From Betaproteobacteria bacterium (lineage in GTDB: Bacteria > Pseudomonadota > Gammaproteobacteria > Burkholderiales > Burkholderiaceae_E): 21,567 bases of DNA. Position 1 is the first letter of the stretch, and each line of letters begins with the position of its first letter. The notes beneath the pieces were generated by a model that worked only from the letters and a program-made list of their open reading frames with translations, was not told where the DNA came from and searched no databases. The stretch covers positions 1 through 21,567 of the forward strand of contig VGHV01000007.1 in assembly GCA_016868095.1 (NCBI GenBank), read 5' to 3'. A program made the translations under genes and the position numbers. This document shows positions 8,483-16,328 of this stretch, piece by piece.

Positions 8483-9850
8483 TCAGCCCGTCCACAAAAC
8501 GTCAATCGCTTGATCAAGGCGATCAACGCCCACGATTTGCAAACCCTCGATAGCTGCCTTTGGCAGATTCGCTTTGGGGACGATCAAACGTTGGTAGCCC
8601 AACTTAGCTGCCTCGCGAATCCGATCCTGACCACGCGGACAAGGCCTAATTTCACCGGCCAAGCCTACTTCACCAAAGACAGCAATATCTTTTTCCAAAG
8701 CTTTGTTTTTAAACGATGAAACTATCGCAAATAAACTTGCCAGATCAGCAGCAGGCTCATTAATCCTGACGCCGCCAACCGCATTCAAAAATACATCCTG
8801 ATCATGGCAGGCAATTCCGGCGTGGCGATGCAAGACTGCCAGGAGCAAGGCAAGACGCTGGGCATCGAGGCCGACCGCCAGCCTGCGCGCTTGCATCCCG
8901 GCACTTGCATCGAGCAAGGCCTGGATCTCAACAAGCAGCGGCCGACTCCCCTCTTGAGTAACCAGCACCGCCGATCCGGGAACAGGTTTAAGGTGCTGGG
9001 ATAGAAAAATCGCCGACGGATTGGCTACCGGACGCAGACCTCGCTCTGTCATTGCAAACACGCCGAGTTCATTGGATGAGCCGAACCGATTCTTGAAGCT
9101 TCGAACCAGGCGAAATGACGAGTGGCTATCGCCCTCAAAGTACAACACTGCGTCGACCATATGCTCGAGCACACGCGGTCCCGCAAGACTGCCCTCTTTG
9201 GTTACGTGGCCGATCATCACAAGCGTGCTCGCGCCTTGCTTGGCACAGCGCGTGAGTTGGGCGGCACATTCGCGCACCTGAGAAACCGATCCCGGCGCAG
9301 CGCTGAGTGCATCGGTGAATAAAGTTTGAATCGAATCAATGACGACAAACAAAGGCTTACGCTCTGAAATCACTTGAATAATTTTTTCAAGTGAAATCTC
9401 TGCTAGGAGATCGATCGGAGCACTGCCAAGTCCAAGCCGTTGAGCACGCATGGCAATCTGCGCCAGTGACTCTTCCCCGCTGACATAAAGAACCCGAGAC
9501 TGCGCCTGAGAAACATGTGCCGCGGTCTGCAACAGCAAGGTCGACTTGCCGATGCCGGGGTCTCCGCCGATCAAGACAACCGCCCCCTGCACAAAGCCTC
9601 CACCCAAGACCCGATCAAATTCAAGCGAACCGCTTGAGAAGCGGTCCATATCGACCACTTCGACCGAGGTCATAGTGACCACTTCAGACACAGGTGCAAG
9701 CGACTCGTAGCGGTGTGCAGGTGATTTCTCGACCCGAACCTCACTCAATGTGTTCCAGGCTTGGCAACCCGAGCACTGCCCAACCCACTTGGGTACTTGG
9801 GTCGCACAGGCCGAACATTCGTAAAGCACTTTGCTTCGGGCTTGTTTCAT
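8483..9850 (-). CDS. radA: DNA repair protein RadA
   Basis: RadA is a RecA-like ATPase that promotes branch migration and processing of recombination intermediates. The 455-residue protein starts with a four-cysteine zinc finger (C12, C15, C26, C29: CSAC...CSGC). The ATPase core has Walker A GGDPGIGKST at 95-104 and the RadA signature KNRFGSSNELG. The C-terminal part is the Lon-protease-like domain (DVFLNAVGGVRINEPAADL, VGLAGEIRP). AGAGGG lies a few bases before ATG 9850. The start overlaps the alr stop as ATGA (9847-9850), so radA is translated after alr. It converges on hpnE with a 28-base gap in which I see no clear terminator. Confidence 0.96.
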   Translation of the reverse strand: MKQARSKVLYECSACATQVPKWVGQCSGCQAWNTLSEVRVEKSPAHRYESLAPVSEVVTMTSVEVVDMDRFSSGSLEFDRVLGGGFVQGAVVLIGGDPGIGKSTLLLQTAAHVSQAQSRVLYVSGEESLAQIAMRAQRLGLGSAPIDLLAEISLEKIIQVISERKPLFVVIDSIQTLFTDALSAAPGSVSQVRECAAQLTRCAKQGASTLVMIGHVTKEGSLAGPRVLEHMVDAVLYFEGDSHSSFRLVRSFKNRFGSSNELGVFAMTERGLRPVANPSAIFLSQHLKPVPGSAVLVTQEGSRPLLVEIQALLDASAGMQARRLAVGLDAQRLALLLAVLHRHAGIACHDQDVFLNAVGGVRINEPAADLASLFAIVSSFKNKALEKDIAVFGEVGLAGEIRPCPRGQDRIREAAKLGYQRLIVPKANLPKAAIEGLQIVGVDRLDQAIDVLWTG

Positions 9851-11010
9851 ACACCCTCTTCGTGCACCTGGTTGATAAGCACACGAGGCACTCTTGCGGT
9901 GAGGCCACTCAAAAGCTGATAGCCAATCGTCCCCGCAGCGGCTGCGACTTGGTCCACCGGCAAGCTATCACCCCAGAGCTGCGCCGGCGCGCCCACGCCG
10001 ACGTCCGGATAGTCGGTCACATCGACGCTGAGCATGTCCATCGACACCCTGCCTGCTAGCGGGCAGAGATGACCCGCTATCCAAACCGGCGTGCCGTCAG
10101 GCGCCTGCCTCGGATAACCGTCGGCATAGCCGCAAGCAAGCACTGCAATGCGACTGGGGCGCTCGGCAACAAAGCGCCCGCCATAGCCAACCCGATCGCC
10201 GGGCTCAAGGCTTTGAATGGCTAAGACTCTTGTTTCAAGCCGCATAACCGGGGCAAGGCCAAGATCGCATGCTTTCGTACCATCAAACGCAGATCCCCCA
10301 TACAACGCGATCCCCAATCGTAGCCAGTCTGCTCCGAGGGGCTCGGGCAAATCAGGGCGTTGAATGCTTACTCGACCCCCTCTTGTGGGCAACAGACGCT
10401 GAGACGCTGCCGAATTTGAAAAACTACAAGGGATTTCTTGGTCGAGGGCTTTTACAGCCCTCAAAAGCCCCACCATCGCTTGCTCGCTTTGCACATCAGC
10501 CTCAAGCGCGTCGGCATTGGCAAAGTGAGCAAGCGCGCCGAGGCGAAAGCCCGCATGTCGAAGCCGTTTGAGATGACGCAAACCCTCGGCCACTGAAAAT
10601 CCTAAGCGATTCATACCACTGTTGAACTTGACCCAAAGCCGCGGGCCGCGCTCCCGCAGTGACGAGGCATAACGACCCGACTCGACCAGTTCGAGCTGCC
10701 AAGCTGAGTGCACAACCATATCGATGCCTGCCTCCACACAGGCCAAGACATCAGCCTCTTCAAAAACCCCCTCCATCAAGAGAATAGGCTTGCGCCAACC
10801 CCTATCGCGCAGTTCCAGCGCAAGATCGGGCTCGATGAGTGCCAGGCCGTCGGCCTGCCCAAGGGCTTGCAAAGCAGCCTCAAACCCATGCCCGTAGGCA
10901 TTGGCCTTAACCACCGCCCAGCACCGAACAGAACCAAGTTGTTTACGAAAAAACAGTAAGTTATTTCGCATACTTGAAACATCAATTAACGCGCGAAGCG
11001 GTCTAGCCAT
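9847..11010 (-). CDS. alr: Alanine racemase
   Basis: Alr is the PLP-dependent racemase that supplies D-alanine for peptidoglycan. With the start chosen here it has 387 residues. The PLP lysine is K35 in VVKANAYGHG, the second catalytic residue is Y276 in VGYGG, and FNSGMNRLGF and CGYADGYPR are conserved fold-III features. Two in-frame ATGs exist, at 11016 and 11010. I choose 11010 because AGGAA (plus-strand 11017-11021) is 6 bases before it but abuts the upstream one. The start 11016 would add Met-Thr. The gene precedes radA with an ATGA overlap and is divergent from lplT. Confidence 0.95.
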   Translation of the reverse strand: MARPLRALIDVSSMRNNLLFFRKQLGSVRCWAVVKANAYGHGFEAALQALGQADGLALIEPDLALELRDRGWRKPILLMEGVFEEADVLACVEAGIDMVVHSAWQLELVESGRYASSLRERGPRLWVKFNSGMNRLGFSVAEGLRHLKRLRHAGFRLGALAHFANADALEADVQSEQAMVGLLRAVKALDQEIPCSFSNSAASQRLLPTRGGRVSIQRPDLPEPLGADWLRLGIALYGGSAFDGTKACDLGLAPVMRLETRVLAIQSLEPGDRVGYGGRFVAERPSRIAVLACGYADGYPRQAPDGTPVWIAGHLCPLAGRVSMDMLSVDVTDYPDVGVGAPAQLWGDSLPVDQVAAAAGTIGYQLLSGLTARVPRVLINQVHEEGV

Positions 11011-11042
11011 CGTCATTTCCTGTACTCAAAGCGTGATTGCCA

Positions 11043-11051
11043 TGGTATAAC
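11043..11051 (+). promoter_or_regulatory. Extended -10-like element before lplT
   Basis: TGG-TATAAC is a good extended -10 match lying 9 bases before ATG 11061. A start point about 7 bases downstream would leave only 2-3 leader bases. The -35 region (TACTCA at 17-bp spacing) is poor, and no Shine-Dalgarno precedes the ATG. Inferred from sequence only. Confidence 0.35.
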
Positions 11052-11060
11052 CGCGGCCAC

Positions 11061-12314
11061 ATGAACAAAGGCTTTTACACGATTATGGCGGCGCAGTTCT
11101 TTTCTTCGCTTGCCGATAACGCGCTTCTCATCTCCGCGATCGCCCTGCTGATTGAAATGACGGCACCCGAGTGGATGAAGCCCATGTTGAAGCTTTTTTT
11201 CACGGTCAGCTATGTGGTGCTTGCCCCTTTCGTTGGTGCTTTCGCGGATGCATTGCCAAAAGGCAAAGTGATGTTCTACACCAATGCCATCAAGGTTCTG
11301 GGATGCGCAATGATGTTTGCCAGCGTCCACCCCCTGCTCGCCTACGCCGTGGTCGGCTTGGGCGCGGCAGCGTATTCGCCCGCCAAATACGGAATACTTA
11401 CCGAATTGCTTCCACCCAGCAAACTTGTAGCCGCAAACGGTTGGATTGAAGGGACAACGGTTGGGTCGATCATTCTCGGTACGGTGGTCGGCGGAGCGCT
11501 TATTAGTCCTTCGGTTTCGACACTTATCGTTGGACTCGGAATCCCGGGTGTTTATTCGCCCGCCACCGGTGCCATCGTTGTGATCGGCTTTGTGTACTTG
11601 TTGGCTGCACTCATCAATTTGCGTATTCCCGACACAGGGGCACGCTATCAAAAGCAGCATACCGATCCGATCGTCCTAGTCCGAGAGTTTTGGCGCTGCA
11701 ACATGACGCTTTGGAGGGACAAGCTCGGTCAGATCTCGCTGGCGGTGACGACGCTTTTCTGGGGCGCAGGTGCAGTCCTGCAATTTATCGTCTTGGAATG
11801 GGCAAAGCAGCAATTAGGTCTTCCACTCAACAGAGCTGCGATTCTGCAAGGTGTTGTTGCCCTGGGCATCGCTGTCGGCGCGATGCTGGCGGCACGATTT
11901 ATTACCCTGCGCCGTTCGCCGAGGGTTATCCCACTAGGCATCGCCATGGGCGTTTTAGTGCCAAGCATGACCCTGGTGACCTCACTTCCCGCGTCTTATA
12001 CTTTACTCATCCTGGTAGGCGGTTTGGCTGGCTTTTTTGTGGTGCCTATGAACGCATTGTTGCAACACCGGGGCCATGTATTGATGAGCGCCGGACACTC
12101 GATCGCCGTCCAAAACTTTAATGAAAATCTCAATGTGCTGACCATGCTTGGGATTTACGCCCTACTCTTGAAGTTTGAACTGCATATCAACAGCATCATC
12201 TTGCTATTTGGTGCCTTCGTAGCCATCACGATGTTATTGGTTCGGCAGCGCTACCTTCGAAATGCTAAGGAGCACGACATGCGCGCATTGATTCTTGATC
12301 ACGGCAAACATTGA
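11061..12314 (+). CDS. lplT: Lysophospholipid transporter LplT (MFS)
   Basis: LplT flips lysophospholipids across the inner membrane to be re-acylated. The 417-residue protein is a major-facilitator transporter with about 12 hydrophobic segments. Its family-typical N-terminus is MNKGFYTIMAAQFFSSLADN, and AAYSPAKYGILTELLPPSKL (about 103-122) is a strongly conserved LplT stretch. An upstream in-frame TTG (11037) would add eight residues, but homologues begin at MNKGFY and I reject the extension. In E. coli lplT is linked to the acyltransferase gene aas, which is absent here. The gene is divergent from alr (about 50 bases between starts). Its last 16 bases overlap the end of the convergent UDG gene. 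Confidence 0.93.
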   Translation: MNKGFYTIMAAQFFSSLADNALLISAIALLIEMTAPEWMKPMLKLFFTVSYVVLAPFVGAFADALPKGKVMFYTNAIKVLGCAMMFASVHPLLAYAVVGLGAAAYSPAKYGILTELLPPSKLVAANGWIEGTTVGSIILGTVVGGALISPSVSTLIVGLGIPGVYSPATGAIVVIGFVYLLAALINLRIPDTGARYQKQHTDPIVLVREFWRCNMTLWRDKLGQISLAVTTLFWGAGAVLQFIVLEWAKQQLGLPLNRAAILQGVVALGIAVGAMLAARFITLRRSPRVIPLGIAMGVLVPSMTLVTSLPASYTLLILVGGLAGFFVVPMNALLQHRGHVLMSAGHSIAVQNFNENLNVLTMLGIYALLLKFELHINSIILLFGAFVAITMLLVRQRYLRNAKEHDMRALILDHGKH

Positions 12315-12982
12315 CCTGCCGCGAGCAGTTCAGCGAAACGCTGCAAGTCCTCCCAAGCCTTTGCCTTGTCGTCAAGATTGCGCAAGAGATAGGCCGGGTG
12401 ATAAGTCACTAGCGCTGGAACGTCAAGCGTCTGTGTCGCTCTGCCAATTCGCACGTGCTGGGTCGTACCCCGCAGCGAGGCAATTGATGCCTCCTGGCCC
12501 AGCAGGTGTTGAGCAGCAACACGCCCCATAATGAGTAAGGCCTTGGGTCTTAGGCGAAGTAGCTGCGCTTCTAGGTGATGCGCGCAGGCTGATGCTTCCT
12601 CGGGACTCGGATTGCGATTGCCCGGCGGCCGGCACTTAAGTACGTTGGCGATAAAGACATCGCGCGATCGCTGCCAGCCCATGGAAAGCAGCATGTGATC
12701 GAGCAGCTGCCCCGCCATGCCAACGAAGGCCTCACCTTGAAGATCCTCTTCCGCACCTGGCGCCTCACCAATAATGGCCCAGCGTGCTGACTCGGTCCCT
12801 GAGCCAAATACCGTTTGCTTGCGACTTTGCCAAAGCGCACAGGCCTTACAGCTTGCCACCTGATGTCGGAGTTGATCCCAATCGACTGGCTCAACCACCG
12901 CCGCCTCAGTTGTCCTAAGCTGCCAGCTCGGACCCAAATCGAGCGCGTCCCAGGCACGAATCTGCTGATCAGACCAGTTCAT
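12299..12982 (-). CDS. Uracil-DNA glycosylase, family 4 (Fe-S type)
   Basis: The enzyme removes uracil from DNA at the start of base excision repair. From the chosen start it has 227 residues. The family-4 motif GEAPGAEED is at 72-80, followed by GEAFVGMAG; NVLKCRPPGNRNP is at 113-125 and the active-site motif TYHPAYLLRN at 193-202. Four cysteines (C45, C48, C117, C133) fit the [4Fe-4S] cluster of this family. I place the start at ATG 12980-12982 because it overlaps the rimI stop as ATGA, the coupling used at other junctions here. An upstream ATG at 13006 would add eight residues. It is the last gene of tsaB-rimI-UDG and overlaps convergent lplT by 16 bases. Confidence 0.9.
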   Translation of the reverse strand: MNWSDQQIRAWDALDLGPSWQLRTTEAAVVEPVDWDQLRHQVASCKACALWQSRKQTVFGSGTESARWAIIGEAPGAEEDLQGEAFVGMAGQLLDHMLLSMGWQRSRDVFIANVLKCRPPGNRNPSPEEASACAHHLEAQLLRLRPKALLIMGRVAAQHLLGQEASIASLRGTTQHVRIGRATQTLDVPALVTYHPAYLLRNLDDKAKAWEDLQRFAELLAAGQCLP

Positions 12983-13476
12983 GGATGCTCGGCTCCCAGA
13001 CGACAACGCAGCACCCAGGCGTCTTCTCTACCACCACTGCGCGAAGGGTAATAGCTTCTTCGGGTTCCGATTTGCTCAAACCCACAGGCAGCGTAAAGAC
13101 GGAGCGCTGCGTGATTGCTTGGCCTTACCTCGAGCAAGATGCTATGTGCACCTTCCTCAAAACTGTGTTGCATGATCCAGTCCATCAAAGCACGCCCGAG
13201 GCCTCGGCCTTGCTCATCGGCGCTTACTGAGATGTTCAGTAAATGAATTTCATCGACAATCCACATCAGCAAGGCGTAAGCCCTAAGCTTGCCCGGCATT
13301 TCGATAGATTCAAGCAGCCAGCCTTCGTGTCCGGCCTTGAGCGAATCCCGAAAATTGCCCTCTGTCCAGGGAAAATCATAAATTCGCCGCTCGATGGCGG
13401 CAACCCGATGAAGGTCCAAGAGGCTCATGGGTCGCAAACCCCGGAGACCAGCTTTGCGAATCGGCAGGCTGACCAT
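12979..13476 (-). CDS. rimI: Ribosomal protein bS18 alanine N-acetyltransferase RimI (GNAT)
   Basis: RimI acetylates the N-terminal alanine of ribosomal protein S18 using acetyl-CoA. The 165-residue GNAT protein has FPWTEGNF at 35-42, the acetyl-CoA loop QGRGLG at 89-94, LEVRPSNHAALRLY at 115-128 and YYP...GREDA at 142-153, all typical of RimI. It begins 9 bases after the tsaB stop and overlaps the UDG start by 4 bases. tsaB-rimI adjacency is common, and some RimI/TsaB pairs are co-transcribed. A later in-frame start (M17) is possible, but the longer start keeps the spacing seen in Burkholderiales homologues. Confidence 0.92.
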   Translation of the reverse strand: MVSLPIRKAGLRGLRPMSLLDLHRVAAIERRIYDFPWTEGNFRDSLKAGHEGWLLESIEMPGKLRAYALLMWIVDEIHLLNISVSADEQGRGLGRALMDWIMQHSFEEGAHSILLEVRPSNHAALRLYAACGFEQIGTRRSYYPSRSGGREDAWVLRCRLGAEHP

Positions 13477-13485
13477 TACAGCTTG

Positions 13486-14352
13486 CTAAGCCTCCGTGGC
13501 TAGGCTTCGTGATCGACGATAGGCTCGTTGGGCACTGAGATCCATCGCAACCTCATCGCGTACATAAAGTGCCTGAATCGCATCAGCGCTTGAGGGCACC
13601 ACGCCGTTTTCGATTCTTTTAAGCCCCAAACGGGCCAGTGCTCCAAGCAAACTTGACGGTTCAGGAACGATCCAGTGAAGGCTTCGCTTTTTAAGGCGTG
13701 GTGTGTGTTGCCCATCAGCTTCAGCCTCGCACATGGCAAGCCGCTCATGGGACGCGGCGTCGCTTGCAATAAGGACTAATGCATCCCCTTGCTCGCCGGC
13801 TGAAAGCTGCCGCAATAGCGCTAGAACTTGCGCCAGACTTAAGGCTCTGACTGAGTCGCAATCCGATGAAGCTAACGACTCGAGCGACTCAAACACAGCC
13901 ACATAATAAGCACCAAGCCGCGCATCTCGAATGCTCACAAATCGCGTTTGTGTCCGATCCCTTGGCAATGCTGGGCTGAGCATCTGCGAGCCCTCGCTCG
14001 AGGTTGAAGCTGTCAAACGCTCCCAGGCCGACCAAGCCATCACACTTGCACTATCGATTGCCAAAATGGGGATACCCCAACCCATTGACAAACCCTGTGC
14101 CAGGCCAATACCTGCCCTGAGCCCGGTAAATTGACCTGGCCCTCTGTCGAGTACGATGAGCTCAAGAGCCTCGGGTCGTCCTTTGAAGTGTTGCCCAAGG
14201 GCAGCTAGTAAGCCTTCACCCGTTTTGAGGACCACTTCAGCGTAAATCCATAGACTTTGGCCATGGGCATCAAAGCGGCCCATTGCTGCGGGCGTTGCGG
14301 AACTCGATATAGCCAATAAGGAGCCCGAGTAAGCAGCTGAATCGTCTTTCAT
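13486..14352 (-). CDS. tsaB: tRNA threonylcarbamoyladenosine biosynthesis protein TsaB
   Basis: TsaB is the partner of TsaD and TsaE in making t6A at position 37 of ANN-reading tRNAs. The 288-residue protein carries the family motif GPGQFTGLRAGIGLAQGL from residue 71, followed by GIPILAIDS. It is longer than the roughly 230 residues of E. coli TsaB, with the extra length in the middle and C-terminal parts. The usual N-terminal ILALDTS strand reads LLAISSS, lacking the Asp. The start is firm because an in-frame TAG lies 3 bases upstream of ATG 14352. No proper Shine-Dalgarno precedes it. It heads the tsaB-rimI-UDG run and is divergent from the histidine kinase. Confidence 0.92.
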   Translation of the reverse strand: MKDDSAAYSGSLLAISSSATPAAMGRFDAHGQSLWIYAEVVLKTGEGLLAALGQHFKGRPEALELIVLDRGPGQFTGLRAGIGLAQGLSMGWGIPILAIDSASVMAWSAWERLTASTSSEGSQMLSPALPRDRTQTRFVSIRDARLGAYYVAVFESLESLASSDCDSVRALSLAQVLALLRQLSAGEQGDALVLIASDAASHERLAMCEAEADGQHTPRLKKRSLHWIVPEPSSLLGALARLGLKRIENGVVPSSADAIQALYVRDEVAMDLSAQRAYRRSRSLATEA

Positions 14353-14354
14353 TG

Positions 14355-14367
14355 CCTACATTGTAGG
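14355..14367. promoter_or_regulatory. Palindrome with -10-like TACAAT just upstream of tsaB
   Basis: CCTACA-T-TGTAGG is a perfect 13-base inverted repeat ending 3 bases from the tsaB ATG. Its minus strand contains TACAAT, a 5/6 match to a -10 box, 7 bases before the ATG. It could be a leaderless promoter or an operator covering one. The -35 side is weak. Inference from sequence only. Confidence 0.35.
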
Positions 14368-14390
14368 GCTTGCAAACAACCATTTAAGCG

Positions 14391-14396
14391 TAAAGT
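14391..14396 (+). promoter_or_regulatory. -10-like TAAAGT before the histidine kinase gene
   Basis: TAAAGT lies 10 bases before ATG 14407. A TTGCAA at 14370-14375 is a possible -35, but with a short 15-base spacer. No Shine-Dalgarno is present, so a transcript from here would have a leader of only a few bases. Confidence 0.25.
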
Positions 14397-14406
14397 CTCT
14401 CAGATC

Positions 14407-15729
14407 ATGACAAGCAGTTTGTTCGGGCGGACCTTTCTTTTAATCGCTGGGCTTTTGGTGGCGAGCCTGCTCGGGGCTTGGCTTGTGATGAACCAGCGCC
14501 TCGGGCCCACACCCGAACAATCGGTTGCGTGGGAGGTTGCTTCGCTTGCGAATGTTACTAAAGTATCCCTTGAAACAGCGGACCCAGAGAGCCGCAAAGA
14601 GCTGCTGAGTTTGCTTGACCGGCGCGAGGGGCTTCGGCTGATCCCCAGATCGAATAGCGACCACATCGTCGCCTTTGACCGCAGCGATACCGAGCGGAAT
14701 CTCACACGTTTTTTGAAGCTCGAGATGGGTGATCGAACCCAAATCATGGGCTCGGTCAACGGGCTCGAGGGCCTTTGGGTCAGCATTACCATTCGTCGGC
14801 AAGCTTATTGGCTCGGCGTGCAACAAGAGCGTCTCGAGCGCAGTCTGGATCCGCCATGGGAATGGGCCGCAGCAATCGTCCTGCTCTTATCGCTCCTGGG
14901 TGCCGTACTTATCTCTCAACAAATCAATCGCCCTTTGCGATCGCTGGCTCGTGCCATTACGGGCATGGAGTCTCATCGCCCTTCGCCCCAGCTCCCCGAA
15001 AATTTACCGGGTGAGTTTGGCGAGGTGAATCGGCGGTTTAATCACATGACCAAAGCACTTGAACAACTTGAACATGATCGGCAGCTTGCGCTTGCCGGCA
15101 TATCTCACGACATACGTACGCCCCTCACCCGACTCCGTATGGAAATCGAACTCGCGTCAATTGGCCCGGAAGTCAGAGCCAATCTGGTCGATGATATTGA
15201 ACGAATCGACAGCGTGGTACGCCAATTTATTGACTACGCGCGTGCGGCTGCACTCCAGGGCAGCGATACCGACGATGCTGCGCCAGCCGTACGTGAGGCC
15301 GTCGAACGGTGGCAGGACGACGGACTGCGTATTTCCCTGGATTGTCCTGCCCAATTACCTTGGCTCGGCCGAAGGGTCGACGTAGACCGCCTTCTTGATA
15401 ATTTGCTATCCAACATCGCACGCTATGCAAGATCTCATGGTGAGAAGGACGGTAACCTTAGGTTACGTAGTCTGGACGGCACGCTTTCGCTCGAGCTTGA
15501 AGACTTCGGGGAAGGCGTGCCAGAGCATGAGCTTTCACGCTTGATTGAACCCTTTGCACGCTTAGAAGCTTATCGCAGCGATCGTGAGGGGACTGGCCTC
15601 GGACTAGCCATCGTCAATCGAATCGTATTGCGTCATCAGGGCTCGCTCGAGCTACATCGTGCCAGGAGCGGTGGACTAGCAGTCAGACTGCAGCTTCCCT
15701 CAGCAAAGGTGATCGGAGCGACAGCATAG
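14407..15729 (+). CDS. EnvZ-like sensor histidine kinase without adjacent response regulator
   Basis: This is an inner-membrane two-component sensor of 440 residues. One transmembrane helix lies near 8-28, then a periplasmic domain of about 120 residues (roughly 30-150), a second helix near 152-170, and a HAMP domain (about 171-225, starting QQINRPLRSLARAI). The phospho-acceptor is H234 in GISHDIRTPLTRLRMEIEL. The ATPase part has an N-box DNLLSNIARYA, a G1 box DFGEGVP and a G2 box GTGLGLAIV, so it looks catalytically intact. Architecture and H-box resemble EnvZ/RisS kinases. Such genes usually follow their OmpR-type regulator; here the upstream neighbour is divergent tsaB and the downstream one is rubrerythrin. 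Its ligand cannot be read from the sequence. Confidence 0.9.
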   Translation: MTSSLFGRTFLLIAGLLVASLLGAWLVMNQRLGPTPEQSVAWEVASLANVTKVSLETADPESRKELLSLLDRREGLRLIPRSNSDHIVAFDRSDTERNLTRFLKLEMGDRTQIMGSVNGLEGLWVSITIRRQAYWLGVQQERLERSLDPPWEWAAAIVLLLSLLGAVLISQQINRPLRSLARAITGMESHRPSPQLPENLPGEFGEVNRRFNHMTKALEQLEHDRQLALAGISHDIRTPLTRLRMEIELASIGPEVRANLVDDIERIDSVVRQFIDYARAAALQGSDTDDAAPAVREAVERWQDDGLRISLDCPAQLPWLGRRVDVDRLLDNLLSNIARYARSHGEKDGNLRLRSLDGTLSLELEDFGEGVPEHELSRLIEPFARLEAYRSDREGTGLGLAIVNRIVLRHQGSLELHRARSGGLAVRLQLPSAKVIGATA

Positions 15730-15739
15730 AGCGATGATT

Positions 15740-15765
15740 ATTTTCAATCGAAGAGATTTGAAAAT
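15740..15765. repeat. AT-rich inverted repeat in the rubrerythrin upstream region
   Basis: ATTTTCAA (15740-15747) and TTGAAAAT (15758-15765) form an 8-bp inverted repeat with a 10-base spacer, right after the kinase stop. It has no GC-rich stem or T run, so it does not look like an intrinsic terminator. It lies about 30 bases upstream of a possible -10 (TGATAA/GATAAT, 15794-15800) and could be a regulator site. Confidence 0.45.
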
Positions 15766-15793
15766 TCAATTGGCGTCGGATTTAGAAGTTTGC

Positions 15794-15800
15794 TGATAAT
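15794..15800 (+). promoter_or_regulatory. Possible -10 element for the rubrerythrin operon
   Basis: TGATAA/GATAAT at 15794-15800 resembles a -10, with TGC just upstream. TTGGCG at 15770-15775 is a possible -35 with an 18-19 base spacer. It would give a leader of roughly 80 bases before the rubrerythrin start. Confidence 0.35.
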
Positions 15801-15887
15801 TCGCCTGCTTTCAAGTTGGTTTGTTTTTTGAATCAATTTGAAGGAGTTTTTATCAAAAGCCTAAGTCACTTTGCTTTGGAGATTCAA

Positions 15888-16316
15888 ATGGCAAGTCTTA
15901 ACGGTTCCAAAACCCACCAAAATTTGAAGGACGCGTTTGCTGGCGAAAGCCAAGCTAACCGTCGTTATTTGTACTTCGCGAACAAGGCCGACGTTGAGGG
16001 TCTGCCCGAAGTAGCCACGCTGTTCCGTTCGACGGCAGAAGGTGAGACGGGGCATGCTCACGGTCACCTCGACTACCTGGCGCATGTTGGCGACCCCGCA
16101 ACCGGACTCCCCATTGGTTCGTCTTCTGACAACCTGAAGGCATCGGTTGCTGGTGAGACCCACGAGTACACCGACATGTACCCTGGCATGGCAAAAACCG
16201 CTCGCGACGAAGGCTTTGACGAAATCGCCGATTGGTTTGAAACGCTTGCCAAGGCAGAGCGTTCGCACGCCAACAAGTTCCAGAAAGCCCTGGACACATT
16301 GGCCGCAAGCGCCTAA
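15888..16316 (+). CDS. Rubrerythrin-family diiron protein lacking the rubredoxin domain
   Basis: Rubrerythrins are ferritin-like four-helix proteins that reduce peroxide at a diiron centre. This 142-residue version shows the paired metal motifs: E20, E53-x2-H56, E90 with E93, and E124-x2-H127. There is no cysteine pair, so the C-terminal rubredoxin electron carrier of classical rubrerythrin is missing and electrons must come from another protein. The start is ATG 15888, with GGAGA at 15878-15882 five bases upstream; an in-frame TTG at 15816 would add 24 unrelated residues and is rejected. It is first in a same-strand cluster with the Fe-S protein and DUF3501 genes, separated from the next gene by a strong hairpin. 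Confidence 0.93.
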   Translation: MASLNGSKTHQNLKDAFAGESQANRRYLYFANKADVEGLPEVATLFRSTAEGETGHAHGHLDYLAHVGDPATGLPIGSSSDNLKASVAGETHEYTDMYPGMAKTARDEGFDEIADWFETLAKAERSHANKFQKALDTLAASA

Positions 16317-16328
16317 GCGCATTGCAGT

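Noticed and set aside
11037-11060. Upstream TTG start for lplT
   Set aside because: LplT homologues begin at MNKGFY; the extra MPWYNRGH has no support.
11013-11660. 215-residue open frame antisense to lplT
   Set aside because: Composition is His/Arg/Gln-rich with no domain I recognise, and it lies wholly opposite a clear LplT gene; it is a coding shadow.
12983-13006. Upstream ATG extending the uracil-DNA glycosylase by eight residues
   Set aside because: ATG 12982 makes an ATGA overlap with the rimI stop, matching the coupling at clpP-clpX and alr-radA. The longer form cannot be fully excluded.
15816-15887. Upstream TTG start extending rubrerythrin by 24 residues
   Set aside because: The added residues are unlike the family, and ATG 15888 has a GGAGA five bases before it.
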